A stretch of 64,000 nt of DNA from Phytomonas francai (Eukaryota; Euglenozoa; Kinetoplastea; Trypanosomatida; Trypanosomatidae). Of this stretch, positions 9,587-19,158 are shown piece by piece. Below the pieces are notes generated by a model. That model did no database searches and was not told where the DNA came from. It saw only the letters and a program-made list of their open reading frames with translations. A program made the translations under genes and the position numbers. Each line of letters begins with the position of its first letter. The stretch's first letter is position 1. Location: assembly GCA_001766655.1 (NCBI GenBank), contig MJCC01000009.1, positions 261,225-325,224 on the forward strand. Direction: 5' to 3'.

Positions 9587-10761
9587 CCCCTGCTAGCAAG
9601 TAATGGATGGGAGGCTGTGGGAAATGGGGATAAGAATAATATAAAGAGAGATTTATTTTTCTACTTAATTGAATTTTAGTGATTTTTAACATGGTTTAAA
9701 AAAAGCTGTTTAATGAATGCGGGGAGGGGAAAAAGGTAACCAAATGCGTAATTTGGTTTTTATTATCAGCCGAATTGTAAATTCAGTATTGCCTAGAGCT
9801 TTGTTTGTTGAAATGGTTGCTCAAAGGGTATGTATCAAACTTTCTGGAAGAAAGGAGTATGCAAACGCTTTGCCTCTCCTACAATCCAGGGCATTTCACC
9901 CCTTCTCATGATGAAACACTTGACCTTGTGCGGGAAAGTGGATGTGTAAAGACAATTTTTTCTCTAGATATCTTTTTAGGTTTAAAATACAGTATTCTCT
10001 CTATTTCCCATAAATTTCCCTGCCACTCTTATAATACTGTGTGAAAAGGTTTTAGCCAAACTCGCATCAATACTCTCCGGCTCCTCGGGGGCTCTTCTCT
10101 TTCCCTACAGTATATTGGATTTATGGGGTTAGCTTTTACATATTTGCATACCTGATTAACACAGTCAAAGCAAATATGATATTTTTTTTACCGCTAGCAA
10201 TAAACTTTTTAACAGATTACCGGTTTCTTATTATCCATTTATTTTTGAAGGATATTACTTTGTGTTTCTGAGGTATATCGTTGTGGGGATAGAGAATATC
10301 CGTGTTTTCGCCTGAACTTCTTTGATATTCCGAAAAAAAAATCATATCTAAAATACAGGAACACCCCTTACTTATTGATTTGTGTAATTTTGCACAAATA
10401 AGGAAAAAAAATGTAAACGTTTACATATGTAGAATACAGTAAGTTGTGACTATTTTTGTTCTTTTTTACCTATGCATTGTCATATAAATATTTTTACCAT
10501 GTTTATTATTTCTGGTCATTTTCTTAAACGTTTATTCACACATTCTCACTTTATAATAGTGCGAAATTGAATAAAGTGTCCTCCAGGTGTACTGTATTAT
10601 GCATGTGTTCTATGATCTGCAATGGTGGTTGGTGACCGCGACTTTCTCTTAAATAAACAAAGCCTTTGGTCTCATACGATTGTATTTTTTGAAGCACTTA
10701 AAAATTTAAAAGGTTTGTAGTTTAAAAAATTGAAGCATATGCAAGAAGAATACCGCTCATA
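9587..10761. other. AT-rich spacer, no gene seen
   Basis: This 1.2 kb stretch is AT-rich with short T and A runs. A pyrimidine-rich stretch ending in an AG at about 10075-10110 (ctccggctcctcgggggctc, then ttctctttccctacag) resembles an acceptor site but lies 650 nt from the next ATG. Frames of 60-80 codons here have spacer composition. Confidence 0.5.
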
Positions 10762-13700
10762 ATGGCCGTTGTTTTCATTTTTGACACCGATTTCACTGGA
10801 GAAAGCACTCGGGACGACTTGACGTTCCTACCTCCCTCATGGCAGTGTGCCGCGGAATTGACGGGCTGCACAACACAGTATCCCTCAATGTCCTTGTGGA
10901 AGGAGTCGTTAGGTCAGAACTATAAGATCCATCTGTCACATGAAGCGCTTCTCAAGGTGGTGTCTGATTACAAGGAACACGGTCACACCGAAGGGATCCC
11001 GTACACGCTGGAGGCCTTTCCACGAACCATGGTGGCTAGAAACAAGTACTTCGTGGCCGATATCCAGCCCATTGTCGGGTACTATGACCCCGGCTCGGCA
11101 TCGTCCGGGAGGCCGCGCGAATCCGCCGCGGGTGCGCGGGCGAAGGCCGCCCTTTTGATTCGGCGGGCGCTCGACCACTGCGCGCGGCCGCGGGGCGGCG
11201 GGGGCGACCCCCTCGCCGCGCCGATTCCCTACGGCTGCGCGTTCACCGCGCGCGCCGCGCAGGACCCGCACGTCGCCGTCCCCTGGGCCGTCCTCTCCCC
11301 CGCCCACGCGCTCTTCGCCGCCGTCGTCGTCGACGCGGCCGCGGCCGCCTGGCAGGACGCCTGCCGCCGCCACGCGTGCGTCTGCATCGCGCCCTCCGNG
11401 GGGGGGGGGGGGGGGCTTGCCGGGGTCGTCCGTGACACAGCCTGGCCGCGCGCCGTTCGCCGGCCCTCCCCCCCCTCCTCCTCCCCCTCTTCCCCCTCCT
11501 CCCCCTCCGCCGTGAATTTCCTCCTCGTCGTCGGCGACGACGCCGCGCGGGTGCGGCGGGGCTTCACCGCGGCCGACCCGCCGGACGGCCGCTTCGTCAC
11601 CGTCGTCGCGTGCGACCCCGCACGGGCCGCCCTCCCGAGAGCGGTGGAGGGGAAAAGAAAGGGCGCGCTGTTGCAGGGGGAAGGGAAGGGCGCGCTGTTG
11701 CAGGNNNNNNNNNNNNNNNNNNNNNNNNNNNNNNNNNNNNNNNNNNNNNNNNNNNNNNNNNNNNNNNNNNNNNNNNNNNNNNNNNNNNNNNNNNNNNNNN
11801 NNNNNNNNNNNNNNNNNNNNNNNNNNNNNNNNNNNNNNNNNNNNNNNNNNNNNNNNNNNNNNNNNNNNNNNNNNNNNNNNNNNNNNNNNNNNNNNNNNNN
11901 NNNNNNNNNNNNNNNNNNNNNNNNNNNNNNNNNNNNNNNNNNNNNNNNNNNNNNNNNNNNNNNNNNNNNNNNNNNNNNNNNNNNNNNNNNNNNNNNNNNN
12001 NNNNNNNNNNNNNNNNNNNNNNNNNNNNNNNNNNNNNNNNNNNNNNNNNNNNNNNNNNNNNNNNNNNNNNNNNNNNNNNNNNNNNNNNNNNNNNNNNNNN
12101 NNNNNNNNNNNNNNNNNNNNNNNNNNNNNNNNNNNNNNNCGCTGTTGCAGGAGGAAGGGAAGGGCGCGCTGTTGCAGGAGGAAGGGAAGGGTACGCTGTT
12201 GCAGGAGGAAGGGAAGGGCGCGCTGTTGGCCGCGGGGGAGACGCTGTGGCTCGCGAATTGCCGCTTCACCGCGGCGGTCGTGCCGCTCCGCGTGGAGCCC
12301 GCGTTCTTCGTCGCGGCGATGGGTGACCTCCTGCGGGCGGCGCTCGACGCGGCGGCGCGGCGATGCGGCTTCTGCGGGGAGCTCGCCGTCGTGTTTTGGC
12401 CAGGCGCGCACCACCCAAAGCGGCCGGTCGCCCTCTGCGACGTCCTCGACGGCATCCTCGCGGCGATCGGTCCCACGGCGGTCAAAGTCGCCGCCGCGCA
12501 GGATCTGACCGCGGCAGAGCGGGTCGCGTGCGCGGAGAGGGCGGTCGAGGTCATCCCCCTCGCCGGCGCCGAGGACGCGGGTGAGGGGGCGGGGCGTCTT
12601 TGCGAGGTCCTCCACAACGTCCCGTCGTGGGCGTTCACGGAGGCGAGCCCGCGGCCCCTGCCGTGGGACCGCTTCGCCGCCACGCCGGGACGAAATCGAG
12701 GTTTTCTCCATTTATGCGCCGGCTCCGCCGAGGCCGACGAGCACGCGGCCCGCCATCTCCTCTCCCACGCCTTCCCATCGTTCGCGAGCCCTTCCAGGGG
12801 CGGCGCGCGGGCGTTCTTTCCCTCCCTTCTGCTCGCCGAGGCCGGCGACCCCGCGGGCCCCGTCCTTCCGCTCTCGAATCGGTACTTCTCCACAACGGTG
12901 GAGCTCGTTATTTACGGGGGAGTGGGCGATCGGCAATGGGCGCGAGGGCCCCCCACGCGGACCTTTCTCGAGGACTGTCAGGCCTTTCTTTGGCTCTGCA
13001 CGTACGAGACGCTCCGGGGTGCGTGGGAGAACCCCTACACGAGCGACCTCGCGCAGACGCTGAAGGCCGTGCAGGGACTGTTAGTCGAGGAATACGAGAA
13101 AAGGGAAACAGATGAGTACGCCGGCGGGGCCTCCACCGGGCCCGAGCGAATCGCACTCCTCTACATCATCGACGCGGACCCCGACGACGTGGCCCTCATG
13201 GACGAGCTCGAGCGCATGGTGGAGGCGATCGTGCTGGACAACTGCGGCGTGAACTCCAATGCGGTGGCAGAGGAAGGCGTGAATTTTCTCTTGATGGAAG
13301 TTGTCAGTATGGATGCCGCGTCTACCGCGGACGAAACGGAAGGCTGCGCTCGAATACGCGAGGCCCTCGAGCAGCACCGGTGGCTGTACACACAACCCAA
13401 GGCGGGAAAAGGGGGAAGGGGCAAAGACGCAAAGACCCCGGAGGCGCCACCGAACAGCACGAGTGGGTTGTCGGAAAGGGGACACGGGATGGCGTCTACA
13501 ACGGCGCCTATCCCATCGGATGTCGCCCTAGTTCCTGATGCGGCGAAAGAGACGCCACCTAGGATGGGATGTGAGCCCCCGCCGCATTACCTTGTGGACC
13601 CTCGGAGTTTGCGCACCGAACCTGTATCGGCCCTCTTGTACTTTAATGCGAAGAAAAGGGAAGGTGACTGCAGTGCTGCTAAGGACGACGAAGAATCCAG

Positions 13701-13890
13701 TTTGGGTTCCCTTCCTGTGGATTCGACAAAACAAACGGGGGGTCAAGAGTACGACGCAGAAGCGCAGCACTATAGTGAACTTATGGCTTGGGTGGATCGG
13801 ATGAAACAGTCCGGCGACCGCCTTTCGCCATGTGTGCGCCGAGTACAGGCTGAAGTACTCACTTTAGCGTTAGGGAAAGCTCTATCCTAA
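10762..13890 (+). CDS. Large hypothetical protein with a 9-residue tandem repeat (gap inside)
   Basis: The ATG at 10762 and TAA at 13888-13890 bound one frame that stays open across a 435-base assembly gap. The N-terminal 120 residues (MAVVFIFDTDFTGESTRDDL and following) look globular. A very GC-rich, Ala/Pro/Ser-rich region with a G homopolymer (single N at 11399) comes next, then the unit G-A-L-L-Q-E-E-G-K repeated on both sides of the gap. The last 550 residues again look globular and acidic, including a segment that begins ALLYIIDADPDD. No membrane segment or known motif was recognised. The true length is uncertain because the gap falls in the repeat. Codon bias is normal for the array, so it is very probably a real gene. 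Confidence 0.75.
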   Translation: MAVVFIFDTDFTGESTRDDLTFLPPSWQCAAELTGCTTQYPSMSLWKESLGQNYKIHLSHEALLKVVSDYKEHGHTEGIPYTLEAFPRTMVARNKYFVADIQPIVGYYDPGSASSGRPRESAAGARAKAALLIRRALDHCARPRGGGGDPLAAPIPYGCAFTARAAQDPHVAVPWAVLSPAHALFAAVVVDAAAAAWQDACRRHACVCIAPSXGGGGGLAGVVRDTAWPRAVRRPSPPSSSPSSPSSPSAVNFLLVVGDDAARVRRGFTAADPPDGRFVTVVACDPARAALPRAVEGKRKGALLQGEGKGALLQXXXXXXXXXXXXXXXXXXXXXXXXXXXXXXXXXXXXXXXXXXXXXXXXXXXXXXXXXXXXXXXXXXXXXXXXXXXXXXXXXXXXXXXXXXXXXXXXXXXXXXXXXXXXXXXXXXXXXXXXXXXXXXXXXXXXXXXXXXXXXXXXXXLLQEEGKGALLQEEGKGTLLQEEGKGALLAAGETLWLANCRFTAAVVPLRVEPAFFVAAMGDLLRAALDAAARRCGFCGELAVVFWPGAHHPKRPVALCDVLDGILAAIGPTAVKVAAAQDLTAAERVACAERAVEVIPLAGAEDAGEGAGRLCEVLHNVPSWAFTEASPRPLPWDRFAATPGRNRGFLHLCAGSAEADEHAARHLLSHAFPSFASPSRGGARAFFPSLLLAEAGDPAGPVLPLSNRYFSTTVELVIYGGVGDRQWARGPPTRTFLEDCQAFLWLCTYETLRGAWENPYTSDLAQTLKAVQGLLVEEYEKRETDEYAGGASTGPERIALLYIIDADPDDVALMDELERMVEAIVLDNCGVNSNAVAEEGVNFLLMEVVSMDAASTADETEGCARIREALEQHRWLYTQPKAGKGGRGKDAKTPEAPPNSTSGLSERGHGMASTTAPIPSDVALVPDAAKETPPRMGCEPPPHYLVDPRSLRTEPVSALLYFNAKKREGDCSAAKDDEESSLGSLPVDSTKQTGGQEYDAEAQHYSELMAWVDRMKQSGDRLSPCVRRVQAEVLTLALGKALS
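11659..12228 (+). repeat. 27-bp coding minisatellite spanning an assembly gap
   Basis: A 27-bp unit encoding GALLQEEGK is seen about 1.7 times left of the gap (one copy has G for E) and 3.3 times right of it (one copy has T for A). The 435 N between could hold about 16 more units. The assembler probably stopped because of the repeat. Confidence 0.85.
11705..12139. other. Assembly gap, 435 N
   Basis: The run of N covers 11705-12139. Its length is a multiple of three and the frames on both sides agree. There is also a lone N at 11399 in a G run. Confidence 0.99.
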
Positions 13891-14089
13891 ACGAAACGAC
13901 GCAGCAACGATAAAAGGAAAGCTGATGATGTCACTTTAGTGTGTGTGATCAGTTTATTATTTCGATTTTTATCGTTAAATAAATAAATATAGATATATAT
14001 AAATGAATTTGAGGAGATATCTTCTGTAGGTCTTTTTATAAATTTCTCTGTCTCTTCAAGGTGTACCTTTTTGCCGTTGTTGTTTCTCT

Positions 14090-14109
14090 TTAAGAATTTT
14101 TAGCTTGCA
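14090..14109 (+). promoter_or_regulatory. Candidate spliced-leader acceptor of the SURF6-like gene
   Basis: The tract tgttgtttctcttt is followed by AG at 14093-14094, and a second AG lies at 14102-14103. The ATG at 14110 follows, giving a 5' UTR of about 6-15 nt. Confidence 0.45.
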
Positions 14110-14808
14110 ATGCGGAAAGATCCTAGGCGTGAGGAATGGAATCCGAGAAAGGGAAAGCAAGCTCGATTTCCACACCGAAAGGTCTTCCATAGCGAAGAGA
14201 ACAAGTGGAGTAGGGACCGTGGTCGAGATTATCCCCTAGACAACGGAGACGCAAATCGAAGAAGTCCTGAAGGGCCTACAGGGGATATCCCGGTGGACAT
14301 TTCCTTCGGTAATTTCGATTTCCAAGACTTGAAGAACGTCTCTCAGCGTGGTGGGGGTATGCGCGAGCTTGCCTCCCTTCTCCGTCAAGCCAGAAGAAAG
14401 GTTGCCGGGCATAAGGTGCTCTTGGACTCGCGTGAGGGTATTCAGCTCCGAAACAGGGACCTCCTGGGCGTGGCCGCGCAGCGTGCTGCCGGCATTAAGG
14501 TGAAGGATGATCCGCAGAGACTCGCCAAGTCGATTGCAAAACGCAAGGGCAAAAAGCGGCAATCCGCTAAGAGGTGGGCGAAACGTGTGAAGCAGCTCGA
14601 AGATTCGGTTGAGAACGTCGTGAAGGATCGAGCGAACGCGAAGAACACGTATCGGATGCGCAAAGAGGCTTCAAAGAAGGAAAAGTCAAAGCGCCGAGAG
14701 GCCATCAAAGCTGTAAACAAGGAGAGCGCTGCTTCGAAAAAAGGTCACAAACCTGCTAAGGGCAAGAATGCGCGTAAAGGACCATCGGGGCGTGGCCGGA
14801 AGAAATAA
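14110..14808 (+). CDS. SURF6: SURF6/RRP14-like nucleolar protein
   Basis: This is a 232-residue, extremely Lys/Arg-rich protein. The C-terminal half matches the SURF6 domain pattern: AGIKVKDDPQRLAKSIAKRK, then KK-rich segments with W (KRWAKRVKQLEDSVE) and a closing basic helix around NTYRMRKEASKKEKSKRREA. In yeast and animals SURF6/Rrp14 is a nucleolar factor for pre-rRNA processing and early 60S/40S assembly. The N-terminus is disordered and Arg-rich. The C-tail is Lys/Gly-rich and nuclear-localisation-like. Spacing to the neighbours is short (219 and 378 nt). The similarity is to a low-complexity domain, so the call is good but not certain. Confidence 0.65.
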   Translation: MRKDPRREEWNPRKGKQARFPHRKVFHSEENKWSRDRGRDYPLDNGDANRRSPEGPTGDIPVDISFGNFDFQDLKNVSQRGGGMRELASLLRQARRKVAGHKVLLDSREGIQLRNRDLLGVAAQRAAGIKVKDDPQRLAKSIAKRKGKKRQSAKRWAKRVKQLEDSVENVVKDRANAKNTYRMRKEASKKEKSKRREAIKAVNKESAASKKGHKPAKGKNARKGPSGRGRKK

Positions 14809-15186
14809 TCAAACCACCAGGCTGTGTTTCAGGTAATCAATCGATGCAATTTTGCTCTTTTTCACCTAAAGAATAACCCCTCTTTTTTTTCACACATACT
14901 CCTTTTTGAAAGGGGTGCATCGTTCCACACCGAAGGTCAGCGTTAATGAAGTAATACGTGTAAAACTGAGTGGGATAGGAGACAAAATTCCCTACCTACC
15001 CCTTCCTCTAGAGGAATGATATTTTAGGTGCTTTTTATTCTCATTCCATCACATCCTTATTGTAAATAAGATGAACTGTTTTCAAAACAAACCCTTTTCT
15101 TTGACGTATCGCTCTTTTTTAGAGCTAGTTCTTTTCAGAGGTAGCTGAACTAAAAAGCCTTAGTTTGCTTGCTTTTTAAGAGGGAT
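14809..15186. other. Spacer
   Basis: Mixed AT-rich spacer. Pyrimidine tracts at 14881-14892 and around 15107-15120 (tatcgctcttttttagag) provide candidate acceptor AGs before the next ATG at 15187. No gene is seen. Confidence 0.5.
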
Positions 15187-16092
15187 ATGGAAATAGCCGA
15201 GGGCCGGACACGACGAGCGAACGCGGGCAATCTGCTTCGTGAACTACTCGAAAAAGGCCTAGACGAGAATGAGGAAAAGCTCCTCCAAGAGTACGACGAC
15301 GCAACGACCGACAGCAGCTTCACCTCCCCGAGCGATGAGGAAACGGACGACGAAGTCGACACCGACTTCTCCGACGAAGAGGAGGAGGGCACGCTAAAAG
15401 GCGAACTTGTTGAGACCGAGGCCTCCGCCCGACAGGAGGAGCGGAAGGAACGGAAAGAAGAGAAACAACGGCGGATAAAACGTTTAGAAAAATTTGGATC
15501 GATAAAAGCGACCCATGGCACCAAACTGAGTGGCGGAAGCAGTAAGCTGCAATCAAAACTAAAGACGCCGCGAAAGGAAAAAGGCGGGCCCCAGGCCAGC
15601 AGCGACACCAATAGCACCGAAAACAATGACGACGAAAAGGTCGACGACGAAAAGATGGATCTTCGTTGTGCGGTTCGGCATCGTGCGCCGTCTACGATTC
15701 CTTTAGCGACGCGCCTCGCCCAGGCCCACGCACGTGCGCAGGAGGTCCGACAGCAGGAGCAGCTTCTCACAAATGCCCCCACCGACAAAGACGAGCGAAT
15801 CCAGTCGCCTGTGAACCCACTGACCTCTTTTTCATCCGCCAATCTGAAACCCCAACGAGGGATGGGGCCTGGTCGAAGAGCGGGGCATCCACGAACACGT
15901 CCGGCGCCCGGTGAAGCGCTCGCAAGTGGTACCTCTCCTTCTTCTGCCCCTTTTGATTGGCGGACGTGGTTGTACACGGGGTCGGTACCCCAACGAGTAG
16001 GGTACCATAGTAGTAAAGCTGTGATGGAACGTTTTCACACACCGGTGGTGATCTCATTTAGCAAACAACTTCCACCCATATTCCAGAAATAA
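15187..16092 (+). CDS. VPS72: YL1/VPS72-like chromatin protein
   Basis: The start chosen is ATG 15187; the frame is open upstream but has no earlier ATG. The N-terminus reads MEIAEGRTRRANAGNLLREL, then an acidic stretch with DEVDTDFSDEEEEG. This is the pattern of the YL1 nuclear protein N-terminus (R.RR.NAGN..s.LL, then acidic EVDSDF). YL1/Vps72 is the H2A.Z/H2B-binding subunit of SWR1-type remodelling complexes. A basic, Arg/Gln-rich helix at about residues 157-200 (RCAVRHRAPSTIPLATRLAQ) corresponds in position to the YL1 region after the acidic tract. The C-terminus, with FHTPVVISF, could correspond to the small YL1_C motif but is weak. It is 301 residues long, somewhat shorter than animal YL1. 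Confidence 0.65.
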   Translation: MEIAEGRTRRANAGNLLRELLEKGLDENEEKLLQEYDDATTDSSFTSPSDEETDDEVDTDFSDEEEEGTLKGELVETEASARQEERKERKEEKQRRIKRLEKFGSIKATHGTKLSGGSSKLQSKLKTPRKEKGGPQASSDTNSTENNDDEKVDDEKMDLRCAVRHRAPSTIPLATRLAQAHARAQEVRQQEQLLTNAPTDKDERIQSPVNPLTSFSSANLKPQRGMGPGRRAGHPRTRPAPGEALASGTSPSSAPFDWRTWLYTGSVPQRVGYHSSKAVMERFHTPVVISFSKQLPPIFQK

Positions 16093-16415
16093 GTGCCCAC
16101 CACAAGAGATGAAGGTGGAGGTATTGCCTCCTTGTGTATGTGCGTTGTACTTTGTTGTTGGTGTTCCAAAATTCTCTTGCCGATACCTGAATGAGCCTCC
16201 TGCTAAAACCGCACTTCTTGTTATTGTGGATTCCATATGAAGCGCTCCAAACGGATATGCTATTTTCTCACGCTTTTCTCCCCCCTCCCACCCTCTGAAA
16301 ATCGTTGACCAAGTTGTCACAATTCTAAGCGAATAATTTTTCAAAAAAAAAAACATAACCACACGCCATTTAAAAAATAAAGAAAAACTAAAAAAGCGAC
16401 AGAGAAAAAGTAAAG
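16093..16415 (+). promoter_or_regulatory. Spacer with trans-splice signal for eIF1
   Basis: A strong pyrimidine tract at 16262-16296 (cttttctcccccctccca and around) is followed by the AG at 16312-16313. The 5' UTR that follows is about 100 nt and A-rich, ending at ATG 16416. Confidence 0.5.
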
Positions 16416-16742
16416 ATGAACGCAAACGAGGGTTCGCTCTTTATTACTAAACAAAAGCAGGCCGAGCAGGCCGCGTTGGAGGCGCAGCAAGTGCACATCC
16501 GTGTTCAGCAGCGAGCCGGGAAGAAGTCGGTGACCACCATTCAGGGCCTCAACCCCGCGCTGAACTTCAACCGCATCAACCGTGAGTTTCAGCGCCGCTG
16601 GGGGTGCAATGGCACGCTGATCAAAACCGCGAGCGTCGGCACCGTTATCCAGCTCCAGGGCAACTGGAGTGAAAGCATCCGGCAGTTCTTACTAGATGAG
16701 CACATGGCCACGGAGGCCAACTTGAAGATTCACTCGCTATAA
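16416..16742 (+). CDS. EIF1: Translation initiation factor eIF1 (SUI1)
   Basis: This 108-residue protein matches the eIF1/SUI1 fold over its whole length. The landmarks are HIRVQQRAGKKSVTTIQGL (basic strand/loop), FQRRWGCNGTLIK (the conserved CNG turn) and GTVIQLQGNWSESIRQFLLD, ending in LKIHSL. eIF1 binds the 40S subunit near the P site and controls start-codon selection in the cytosol. Its length is normal for the family. The variable N-terminal 25 residues are Gln/Ala-rich. The protein sits in the + array between unrelated genes, with its own upstream pyrimidine tract. Confidence 0.95.
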   Translation: MNANEGSLFITKQKQAEQAALEAQQVHIRVQQRAGKKSVTTIQGLNPALNFNRINREFQRRWGCNGTLIKTASVGTVIQLQGNWSESIRQFLLDEHMATEANLKIHSL

Positions 16743-17412
16743 AGTAAAATGTGTGTATGTTTAATTTTAGTGGTCTAAATAGAGGATTTCAATGTTGTTG
16801 CAGGCGACTTTTTTTAATGGAGTTTATTTCCCGTATTTAGTGTGTAGTTATCTGGGCGTATATTGGGAACAACGATATTTGCACCTAACTGTCGCGTCTT
16901 GAGGGCGCTAAGTCTAATATCGCTTAATAATAATACTAATAATAATAATAATGGTCTGGGAGATGCCTAAATTGCAAAACCGTTTTGTAAATTTGATATA
17001 AATTGGCCGTATTTCCATAATAAAAAGTGCATAGCTAAGGACTTCTATTGAATTTCGTGTTTCTTTGTGTGTACTTTTTATAATTTGCCGTACTTGCTTT
17101 ACTCTAGGTACTTTTCCCCTTCGAATATAGGCTTGCCTACCATTATAATCGCCTTGTCGTAGCGATTTTTCTCAATTGAAAAATACTAGTTTACTTTATC
17201 CACCAATAATTTCCCATGTTCCCCCCCCCCCCTTTTTTTTTTGAAACCAATGTATCTTGTGTTTTTATTGCCATTTTATTTTCCAACCTCCGGAAGATAG
17301 TTCGCTCAACGCTAAGTTTATTCAAAGAAGCATAGTTTGTTAGTTGCGTATATCGAAAGTTTATTTCACTTTTATCCGTATTATTTCTTCCCCTACCCCC
17401 CCCCCCATCCGG
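16743..17412. other. Spacer with microsatellite and C/T homopolymers
   Basis: It holds an interrupted AAT repeat at 16926-16955, a C run followed by a T run at 17221-17240, a candidate acceptor AG near 17295, and a second C-rich tract at 17393-17407 directly before the next ATG. No gene is seen. Confidence 0.6.
16926..16955. repeat. Interrupted (AAT)n, identical to a coding tract at 19306-19335
   Basis: The 30 nt here, including an internal ACT interruption and the terminal ATGGT, are identical to 19306-19335, which lies inside the RRM/R3H gene. Confidence 0.9.
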
Positions 17413-18312
17413 ATGTTTCGTCGGTTGAGCATTGGCGGGACGGGCGCGGTGGCGGCCTCTTTGTACAGGAGCACCAGCGCGGGCTTCCTCCCCGGCGGCA
17501 GGGTCCCGTCCTTTCCGCTCGTTTCCCTCGCGACTCCCGCGGTCGCGTCCTCGCGGCGGGCCTTCACGACGCCCTCGCGGGCCGCGCGAATTCGCGTCCG
17601 CGGCGACGACTCCGTGCGGGGCCTGAACGTGCCGACGACGTGGGCGGGCTCGACCTCGGGCGGGAGCGAGGCCGACAGCCTCACGCCGTACGTGCGGGAG
17701 CACCTCGCGCGGGTCTACACCCTCCTCGCGACCGGCTGCGCCGTCGCCGGGCTCGGCAGCCTGCTCATGATCGCGACCCCGCTCGCGAAGGCGATCCCGT
17801 TTTGGCTGCCGATGGTCGGCGGCTTCGTGCCCTTGCTCTGGCTCAGCTTCGCGCCGCCGGCGAACGCGGGGCTGAAGCTCGGCCTCTTCTACGCCTTCAC
17901 CCTGCTCGAGGGCATGGCGATCGCGCCGCTGGTGCTGATGACGACGATGAAAGGCGTCCTCCTGACCTCGCTCGTCCTGACGGCCGCGGTCTTTTTCGGG
18001 TTCAGCGCCGCCGCGTACCTCGCGCCGCGGGCCTCGCTTGTCGCCTGGCAGGGGCCGCTCTACGGCGCTCTTATCGGCATGGTCGCGATCTCGCTCCTGA
18101 ACGTCTTCTACCCCACCGCGATCGCGCACTCGATTATCCTCTACGGCGGCCTGGCGCTTTTCTCGATTATGATCTCGAGCGATACGCAGGCGATGATCGA
18201 GCGCGCTCGCTGTGGGGCCGGCGATCACGTGCAGGACGCGCTACGCATGTTTATGAACGTTATCAATATATTTGTTCGCATTGCCCAAATCATGGGTGGT
18301 ATGGAGCGCTGA
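17413..18312 (+). CDS. Bax inhibitor-1 family membrane protein, probably mitochondrial (TMBIM5/GHITM-like)
   Basis: The start is ATG 17413 (MFRRLSIGGTGAVAASLY), the first ATG of an open frame, giving 299 residues. The N-terminal 70 residues are Arg/Ser/Ala-rich without acids, like a mitochondrial presequence. The rest contains about seven hydrophobic segments, starting after LTPYVREHLARVYTLLATGC. It also has the BI-1 hallmark near the C-terminus, SSDTQAMIERA, in which the Asp pair forms the Ca2+-sensing/transport site in the family. TMBIM5 (GHITM/MICS1) is the inner-mitochondrial-membrane member and has such a presequence; other members sit in ER or Golgi. Family assignment is strong and the mitochondrial subtype is inferred. 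Third-position GC is very high. Confidence 0.85.
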   Translation: MFRRLSIGGTGAVAASLYRSTSAGFLPGGRVPSFPLVSLATPAVASSRRAFTTPSRAARIRVRGDDSVRGLNVPTTWAGSTSGGSEADSLTPYVREHLARVYTLLATGCAVAGLGSLLMIATPLAKAIPFWLPMVGGFVPLLWLSFAPPANAGLKLGLFYAFTLLEGMAIAPLVLMTTMKGVLLTSLVLTAAVFFGFSAAAYLAPRASLVAWQGPLYGALIGMVAISLLNVFYPTAIAHSIILYGGLALFSIMISSDTQAMIERARCGAGDHVQDALRMFMNVINIFVRIAQIMGGMER

Positions 18313-19158
18313 AAGAGACTTGAGAAGTAGGAAAGGAAGAGGGGAAGGAAGGTGGTGCCGCGAGACGAGGAAATCACCGCAGGTTAAAAATAAGTTTACT
18401 GGAATCGGATCGGTTACTGGAGCGACTGATTGTTTTTACAAGAGATGCAGGCCCGTCTATTGCTACACGCATGGAAGTCATACGATGCACCTTGCTCTTA
18501 CTCTTGGACTCCGTGAACTTTGCGATCCTGAGAAAATTTGAATGTGGTAAATCGATCCACATGAAAGGGGAGAGGAAATTTTGGGGGGAGGGGGGGGTGT
18601 TTGGTTTGCTTCAATTTTTATGTGTGCGTTTTCTCATGAAGTTCAGAATAGTATATAATTTAGACGGTCTTGCGTTTCTTTACCTTTAATTTTATAAAAA
18701 TGAAGGATAAATGCTCTTTTTTAACAATCACAGCAAATGCTTTCCTCCTAAGGAACCTAACAACTACCACACGATGTGGGAAGAGAAGTACAATGCAGAA
18801 TAAATGTAAGACGAATGCAGAAGCATATTCAAGGCTTCTTCAACATCGATTTATTTATGTACCGCATCCCTGTCAACCTCTTTGAAGTACATTAGTGAGG
18901 GTAAGCACCAGTGAAAGGTAAGAATATCTTTCAAACGTAGGTAAAGAGCCATACTTTAATTGGATTCTATTCTTTAAAGCCATACAACGGGTCTGTAAAA
19001 AAAAAAAAAAAGATAACCTGTTGTAGCCTTCCATTTTTACCAATCCTCATACTTCGTCCAGGTGAGATAGTCTCAAACTCTCTTTCCCTCTTCACACGCA
19101 CACACACACACACACAAAAAAAAAGGGAACAAAATCTCACGCGACAGATTCACTCGAT
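18313..19158. other. Spacer, no gene seen
   Basis: Purine-rich just after the stop (18319-18360), with a G-rich run at 18579-18597, A runs at 18998-19011 and a (CA)n at 19099-19117. A pyrimidine stretch near 19060-19095 (cttcgtccag; tctctttccctcttcac) is the likely trans-splice signal for the next gene. Confidence 0.55.
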
